Below the pieces are notes generated by a model, which ran no database searches, had not been told where the DNA came from, and saw only the letters and a program-made list of their open reading frames with translations. Position numbers and translations under genes: made by a program. A stretch of DNA of 64,000 nucleotides. Origin: Russula earlei (taxonomy: Eukaryota > Basidiomycota > Agaricomycetes > Russulales > Russulaceae). Location: positions 124,001 through 188,000 of the forward strand of contig JAGFNK010000022.1 of the NCBI GenBank assembly GCA_025769875.1, written 5' to 3'. Shown here piece by piece: positions 57,785 through 64,000 of the stretch. Every line of letters starts with the position of its first letter. Position 1 is the stretch's first letter.

Positions 57785-58450
57785 CTTACAGATGCTGTAC
57801 TCAGATCGTTGAACGCCCTTGTCCGATAGTCACGTACACTGCGGTTGCATCGAGTCTTTTCTGACGGTCTGCACATCTAGGACATTTGTATCTGTTACAT
57901 CATTGTGTATACTAAAATTAGCCAGTTTGTGTAAGGCAGTCCCGTAGATGGTGTCATCCGAGCCGGGTGTGACCGTAAACTGAGACCTTACGTCTCTTGT
58001 CTTCAGACTGTTCGATAAATATCCAACCCGTGAGATGATGCAAGGAAAGAGCCATTCTTTGCGTCTCCTTCGATGGTGTCCTGTTCGTACAGTTGATGGA
58101 GCTGAGAATCATGAATCGGACACCATACGCTGTGACAGGAGATGATGCGATGAAAGTCCCAGTTGGCACTATTCTTTGTGTCCCAGGCCATCGCCCTAGA
58201 AACCGCATGGACATGAGCACTGCCAAGTCCAACAAATATAGGTGATACACGTTACATTCGTCTCCAACGACGGCAGTGGATGGCCATGTAGGGGTTCAAC
58301 CTAGCAAATCGACTAAACAGCGGGAGATCACTGCTATCCACTCAGAATACTGAAACATGAATTATCTGATCATATATACTCAAACAAGGTGCTACCTGTT
58401 CCATCATGGTGGGCAAATTAAAAGTCAGATCAGCCACAATAATAATATAA
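57785..58450. other. Downstream region of the phosphatase gene, no gene recognised
   Basis: Host-like composition. A minus-strand frame of 98 codons at 57954-58250 has no recognisable domain and no convincing start context, so it is not called. Confidence 0.3.
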
Positions 58451-58870
58451 GTTTTACCAGATTTCTTGAATCTTGAACTTGAACTTGGATTTTGGGATTT
58501 TCTGAGAGTGACAGGAATGACAGGTGTGATGTAAGTGACATAATAAACTAATATGAGTCTATTTCAAATATAAGTTATTTTTCTGCATGATTTGCATTTA
58601 TGTATGGGGTTACATGTGATATGTAGAATGTTTTCTAGGCCCTTCCTTCTGCTGCTTCCAAGCAGGGTATGGCAAGCATATCATAAAAGCAGCACACATG
58701 TCACCAATGTGTGGGTGCAACTGCTTGTGGAACTTGTATATGTGCAGCTCTTGTGCAAATGAGGCTGCAAGCACCCAGGTTGTTGAGCTCAACTCCAAGT
58801 TTGATCCTGACACATCATGTGTAACCCCATGTACATGAATACAGTATAAGGCTCCAACCATATAGTATAT
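58451..58870 (+). mobile_element. Remnant of a Harbinger-type MITE, one end only
   Basis: GTTTTACCAGATTTCTTGAATC at 58451, preceded by TAA, matches the inner part of the left end of the MITE at 30187-30740, and similarity continues through the ACTTGAACTTGGATTTTGGG block and the interior (inverse of 30360-30580, in rearranged order). The outer bases and the second end are missing. Confidence 0.6.
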
Positions 58871-58925
58871 TGGTGGATTTTGTTCCACCAGAGGCCAAGA
58901 TGTGCAAAGTGTCTTCATGGTGCAA

Positions 58926-60632
58926 TTAGGGATGTGCCTGGCCCAGCTTCAGGCCATGAGCTGGGCCAAGCCAGGCCAAAATAGGCTGGGCTGAGCCAGG
59001 CCAAAGTGATGGCTTTGTGACAGCTTTGGCCCAGCCTATGATTTGAAAAGCCAAAGCTGGGCCATCAAGCCACAGCTTTGACCTTTTTTGTGGGGTAATC
59101 AATCAACTTTGCATGGACACACCATCATTGCCTGTCATTTTTCATTGTCATATCTGCATCATTTTCATCATTGTATCTGTGCTTCCCTCTCTGTCATGAA
59201 CCATTCTCCGGAGAGGGCCCTTGAAGGACCCTTCCTTATGAGAGGAAACCCAGCCTCTATGGTGTCACCCTGTTCACATGAGCAAAAGGGGTGAGTAGAG
59301 GTGTCCACAATATTGTGCACGCATTGTCATGCAAGCAATTCTCAGCACAATCGACATACAGCAAGCCCCACTTAATGGCAACCCTTTTAGCAATAAAGGA
59401 CAGTATTAGGGCCTTCCTAAGGACCCTTTAGGACAACTCTAGGTGCTCTACAATAAGCACTGTCACAGTATCAAAGACCCTACAATGCGTTATTAGACTA
59501 ACTAACTATAGAACGAACTATAAGGCAATACTAAGGACCTTAATAGAAGTATTAGGGTCAACTCTAAGGACCCTAATAGAACTATATAAGGGGCCTTATA
59601 AGATAACACTATTCCCTAAAGCAAACTACAAGTCCTCAAATGACTGGCCCTAAACTAACTAAAAGAAAATGAATCAGGTGCTTGCACATGTACTAAAGCA
59701 GTGAACACATGGACAGTGAAGGCTCTTACTCATCAAGAGAAGCCTTCTTACTCAGCAGCTTACTGAGCATGACTGAGCATGCTCAGTAAGCGCACTCTGA
59801 CTTCTTACTCATCACTCTATTGTGCTTGATAACAAGGTTATGACTTGTTCCCTATTTAGCAGTTCTCTTGTAGTATATAAGCACTCAATAAAGTAGCAGA
59901 CAGTCCTCAGACTGTCCATTTGTTTACGGCACTCTCTATCCCTGGGATACTCCTTTAAGGACCATCCCCTTGTGACCATTCTGGCCTCTACCCTGTGTAC
60001 CTGCTTGACTCTACCAGTAACCATACCACTTTGGTATTTGTTACTGCTTTGGACTCTACTTCTTGCCCACACTGTCTTGGATGTCTATTGACTTGTCTTC
60101 GAGTTAACCCCTCACTCTTGAACTGGATAGTTCAACAGTGAGTCTTGACACTCTCAACCTTCCTTTTTGCTCAAGTACATGTACAATGTAAGTCATAGTG
60201 GCCCTCAAATCATGTGACAGTAGCACAGTCATGTGCCAGGAAGGAGCCCCCCCAGGAAGTGCACACCTGAGTCCATGGGGCAGTGAAGGGTGTCCAAGAA
60301 TGCATAATGAGTTCATAAGACTGAAGCACCAAAGAGGAGGAGCACCTAGCAGGAATGGGAGAATGCATTTGTTCATTTGACTGCACTCAGGTTCACACAG
60401 ATGATAGGGGAACAACAGGGCAACATTATTCAAGATGGTAGCATATACAGGTGGGAACTAAGGCTAAGGGACAGGAAAAGCACAAAGGACAGGCATATGA
60501 AAGGAAATCTAGATCTGAGAAGGGGACCAAAGCTGGACAATGTGAGGTATTGAGTTGTGGTCTCCAGCAGCTGTGGTAGTGGTGTGTGCTGATTTATGAA
60601 AGATGGCTGAGGCCAGGTGTAGTGATGAGGGG
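58926..60632 (+). mobile_element. hAT-type remnant split by a solo LTR
   Basis: TAGGGATGTGCCTGGCCC at 58926 begins a block of GGGCCAAGCCAGGCCAAA repeats, followed by GACACACCATCATTGCCTGTCA (near 59116), which is the inverse of 18530-18560 in the truncated hAT. After the LTR at 59192-60150, sequence resumes with CTTCCTTTTTGCTC (60158), inverse of 18459-18472. Left and right parts are therefore one hAT relative. Coding remnants are too decayed to call. The right limit is uncertain because another LTR begins at 60633. Confidence 0.6.
59192..60150 (+). mobile_element. Solo LTR (family B), 959 bp, TSD CTCTC
   Basis: TGTCATGAACC...GAGTCTTGACA, flanked by CTCTC at 59187-59191 and 60151-60155. TATA box GTAGTATATAAGC is near 59871-59883. 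A near-identical copy is at 62545-63509. No internal element sequence adjoins it. Confidence 0.93.
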
Positions 60633-61468
60633 TGTCAAGACACATACTGCTGATCACTAAGGACTCAGGAGCAGGTGGGCAAGGGTTGGAACAGATGGTA
60701 CATGGCATAAATGGCATTGAACAGGAGGATGAGCCAAATGACGAGGAGGTACCAGATGGGGACTGGTACATGTTGCAAGAGACAAAGGCGAAGGCTAGAG
60801 GCCAGTGTAGCAAGGGGGATTTAAACAAGGTGGTCGTTGAAGAGTACCTTGAAGACAAGAGTAGACTTTAAACTGAGCAGTCACGGGGGAGTACCCAGGA
60901 GGATGAGAGTATCACAAATGGACAGTCTGACAACTGCCATGCTACATTGGGGCTTATATACTAGTTACAAGTCTGAGTACAAACTATAGAGAATAACTCA
61001 GACTCTTTGGACTGCTCTAATCGGATTCTAGGGACATAAACACATTGTCTCAGACCTATGGATGACTCAGGACAATTAGGGAGACGATGGAGTGATGATA
61101 TCATAATGACATCATTGTGGAGTGCTTGGTGAGCATATGATGTCATGGTGGAGTTGCTCAGTCAGCTATGATGTCAGTGGTGCTTCATGATGTCATGTAG
61201 ATCATCCAAGAGGTCTAGGAGTCCTTCCAGTGTTTCTGTAGCAAGTGGCTGAATGGTCATGTGGCCAGCACATGGTGGGTTACTCTGATAGGAAGGAGGG
61301 TGTTTTTGCGAGTCAGAGGGATTGGAAACCAGGGTCCTTTGTGATGTATGCTTTGTTAGAAGGGCAGTTGATTGGGACCAGAGGTGGGTAGCAGGTACAA
61401 AGCAAAAGGGTTTTGTTGAGTTATTAACAGGACGATATATGGCCAAGGCCTGGCCTTAATTCACAACA
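60633..61468 (-). mobile_element. Solo LTR (family A), 836 bp, TSD AGGGG
   Basis: TGTCAAGACAC...ATTCACAACA on the plus strand, flanked by AGGGG at 60628-60632 and 61469-61473. It is similar throughout to 1723-2550. The short frames on both strands inside it are LTR sequence. Confidence 0.93.
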
Positions 61469-61473
61469 AGGGG

Positions 61474-61754
61474 TGTGGTTGAGTCATGATGCAAAGAGGG
61501 GGGGACAATGTGAAGGAGAGGTTGGAGGGGGTGATGATGTGGCCAGAGTAGCAATATGCCCTAGTTGGGTGCAAAATGGGCAAGAGTCAGCCCTCAGCGC
61601 TTAGCAGCAGTGAGTGGAAGGCAATGGCATGGCACTCTGGGGGGGACAGCAAGTGGAACTGGTGAATGGTGAATGGCAGACAGTGCAATTGCAGTTGCAG
61701 CAGCATTGACTTCATGCTAATGGGTGTCCTGGGGCAGAGGCATTGAGACCATGT
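61474..61754. other. Unassigned repeat-like stretch
   Basis: G-rich plus strand (GGGGGGGACAATG near 61501). It is probably the continuation of the hAT-type remnant interrupted by the LTR at 60633. No gene is seen. Confidence 0.3.
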
Positions 61755-62205
61755 TGTCAAAACTCACTGTTGAACAATCCAGTTCAAGAGTGAGGTAGGA
61801 GCTCAGAGACAAGTCAACTGAGTTCAAGGACAAAGCTGGCGATGAGTATAATCCAAACAAGTAACAAGTACCAGAGAGGAACTGGTACTGGCTGTGAGAA
61901 GTGATCACAGAAAGAGATGGCCAGAGTGTACTAGATAGGGCAGTCACAAAGGAGTACCCTCAGTAATAGAGTGCCACAAATCAAATGGACAGTCTGAAGA
62001 CTGTCTGCTACTTTATTGAGCGCTTATATACTACAAGGGAACTGCTAAATAGTGAACTAGTCATAACCTTGTTATCAAGCACACTTGAAGGATGAGTAAG
62101 AAGTCAGAGTACACTTACTGAGCATGCTCAGTCATGCTTGGTAAGCTGCTGAGTAAGAAGGCTCATATTGATGAGTAAGAGCCTTCTAGTGTCCACATTG
62201 CCAAC
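61755..62205 (-). repeat. Truncated family B LTR
   Basis: TGTCAAAACTCACTGTTGAAC at 61755 is the inverse of the family B LTR end; similarity runs through the TATA box and the TACTGAGCATGCTCAGTAAGC-type inverted motif (near 62117-62137) and stops at about 62205, where it meets family A LTR sequence without a duplication. This indicates a rearrangement junction. Confidence 0.75.
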
Positions 62206-64000
62206 TCCCTTCCGTTTCCTGGGCTATCCCTCCTGCGGTACAAGATATTGCTATTGCAAAGGCACTATAACATGACCAGGCACCCGTTTCCTAATTGGGT
62301 AATCATCGCATGGCAGCCACATGGTCACCCAGCCACCAAGAACCCGAAACAGCAGCACAAACTCTTAGAAGCTGTTGCATAACTCATCTGACATCATCAA
62401 GGCTCTAATGACATCATGGCTGACTGAGAAACTCCACAGTGACCTCATAGGCTCACTAAGTGCTCCACAGTGACATCATAATGATGTCATTGCTCCACAA
62501 TGATCAGTAATATGCTCAGTAAGCCTGAAACTTGACACAAGCAATGTCATGAACCATTCTTTGGAGAGGGCCCTTGAAGGACCCTTCCTTATAGGAGGAA
62601 ACCCAGCCTCTATGGTGTCACCCTGTTCACACAAGCAAAAGGGGTGAGTAGAGGTGTCCACAATATCGCGTGCGCATTGTCACGCGAGCAATTCTCGGCA
62701 CAATCGACATACAGCAAGCCCCACTTAAGGGCAACCCTTCTAGAAATTAAGGACAGTATTAGGGCCTTCCTAGGGACCCTTTAGAACAACTCTAGGTGCT
62801 CTACAATAAACACTAACCTAGTATCAAAGACCCTACAATGTGTTATTAGACCAACTCTAGTAACTATAGAATGAACTATAACGCAATACTAAGGACCTTA
62901 ATAGAAGTATTAGGGTCGACTCTAAGGACCCTAATAGAACTATATAAGGGCCTTATAGGATAACACTATTCCCTAACCAAACTACAAAGTCCTCAAATGA
63001 CCAGCCCTAAACTAACTAACAGAAAATGAATCAGGTACTCGCATGTGCACTAAAAGCAGGGAACACGTGGACAGTGAAAGCTCTTACTCATCAAGAGAAG
63101 CCTTCTTACTCAGCAGCTTACTGAGCATGACTGAGCATGCTCAGTAAGCACACTCCGACTTCTTACTCATCACTCTATTGTGCTTGATAACAAGGTTATG
63201 ACTTGTTCCCTATTTAGCAGTTCTCTTGTAGTATATAAGTGCTCAATAAAGTAGCGGACAGTCCTCAGACTGTCCATTTGTTTATGGCACTCTCCATCCC
63301 TGGGATACTCCTTTAAAGGACCATCCCCTTGTGACTATCCTGGCCTCCTCTCTGCGTGACTGCTCAACTCTCACAGTAATGGTACCTCTCTGGTATTTGT
63401 TACTACTCTGGACTCTGCTTCTAGCCCACACCATCCTAGATGTCTACTGACTCATCTCTGAACTAACCCCTCGCTCTTGAACTGGATTGTTCAACAGTGA
63501 GTCTTGACAAGCAAGTTTATGCCTCTGTAGTCCTATTGGATGGTACCAAAGGGTCTAGAATAGTTCCAGTTCTTTGTAATCGACCCTGTACACTGTATAT
63601 AAGCCCCAATGAAGCATGGCAGTCGTCAGACTGTCCATTTGTGATACTCTCATCTTCCTGGGTACTCCCCCACAACCGCTCAGTTTAAAGACTCCTCTCG
63701 TCTCCAAGGTACTCTTCAATGACTGCCTTGTCTAAAGCCCCTCACTGTACTGGCCTCCACACTTCGCCTCTGCCTCCTGCAACACATGCCAGTCCCCATC
63801 TGGTATATTCTAGTCATTTGGCTCGTCCTCTTGTTCAACACTGCCTACACCACGTACCATCTGTTCCGACCCTTGCCCACCTGCTCCTGAGTCCTCAAAG
63901 GATCAGCAGTACGTGTCTTGACATCTGGACAGTCTCTCATCATTCTTGTATTGACCAGCCAATGCTCAAGTGTCCACTCCCAACTCCCCCACTTCCCTGT
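62206..64000 (+). mobile_element. Family A gypsy 5' end (5'-truncated LTR plus leader), running off the window
   Basis: LTR sequence begins at AACTCCCTTCCGTTTCC (62206), about 80 bp inside the LTR compared with 617-1445, continues to 62544, is interrupted by a solo LTR, resumes at 63515 and ends GTCTTGACA at 63923. The leader that follows (63924-64000) matches 1446-1520, so a gag-pol region is expected beyond the window edge. Confidence 0.8.
62545..63509 (+). mobile_element. Solo LTR (family B), 965 bp, TSD AGCAA, nested in a family A LTR
   Basis: TGTCATGAACC...GAGTCTTGACA, flanked by AGCAA at 62540-62544 and 63510-63514. The uninterrupted family A LTR (near 1025-1045) reads through this site with a single AGCAA, confirming the insertion. 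Confidence 0.95.

Noticed and set aside
57954..58250. A 98-codon minus-strand frame after the phosphatase gene
   Set aside because: No domain or splice support; it may be the edge of a degraded gene but cannot be supported.
1..64000. tRNA or rRNA genes
   Set aside because: No cloverleaf with intact A and B boxes and no rRNA core sequence was recognised; a tRNA scan would be needed to exclude diverged ones.

Overview
This is a stretch of a filamentous-fungal, almost certainly basidiomycete (Agaricomycetes-type), nuclear genome. The host genes have many short introns (about 50-60 bp), the proteins are fungal housekeeping types (RHO1-like GTPase, VPS15-like kinase scaffold, MEP/Amt ammonium transporter), and the rest is chromodomain Ty3/gypsy elements, hAT elements with BED-type transposases and PIF/Harbinger elements. 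The species cannot be fixed from the sequence alone. Gene models below were read by eye from splice motifs and frame continuity.

Layout. 1-7104: gypsy debris: a partial LTR, a 178-bp hAT-type MITE, a plus-strand LTR with the start of gag, and a minus-strand chromovirus with intact 3' LTR and polypurine tract but a decayed pol. 7105-16459: a 9.4-kb hAT element with an apparently complete multi-exon transposase plus intron-containing fragments of an Hsp104/ClpB gene and a nucleoside hydrolase gene. 16460-18753: a second, truncated hAT. 19096-19700: a tandem array of about 153-bp units. 20223-30083: the largest host-gene island, with an unidentified 316-aa gene (minus), an ammonium transporter (plus) and a VPS15 homologue (plus). 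30187-38246: a Harbinger MITE, solo LTRs (one nested in another) and one copy of a long-TIR element. 38247-54720: a four-level nest. A small TIR element carrying a MAP-kinase-kinase fragment was entered by a chromovirus (TSD GAAAA), which was entered by a 6.3-kb autonomous-looking Harbinger (TSD TAA) and by a solo LTR (TSD TTACC); the Harbinger was entered by a long-TIR element flanked by TA. 55800-57784: a second host island with a RHO1 GTPase (minus) and a small dual-specificity phosphatase (plus). 58451-64000: MITE, hAT and LTR remnants with two more solo LTRs that have perfect 5-bp duplications, ending in a gypsy 5' end that runs out of the window.

The host genes do not form a pathway cluster. 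The main biological content is mobile-element history: exact target-site duplications give an order of insertions, almost all in-frame stops in the gypsy pol genes are TGA where a CGA arginine codon would fit, and two unrelated DNA elements appear to carry pieces of host genes.
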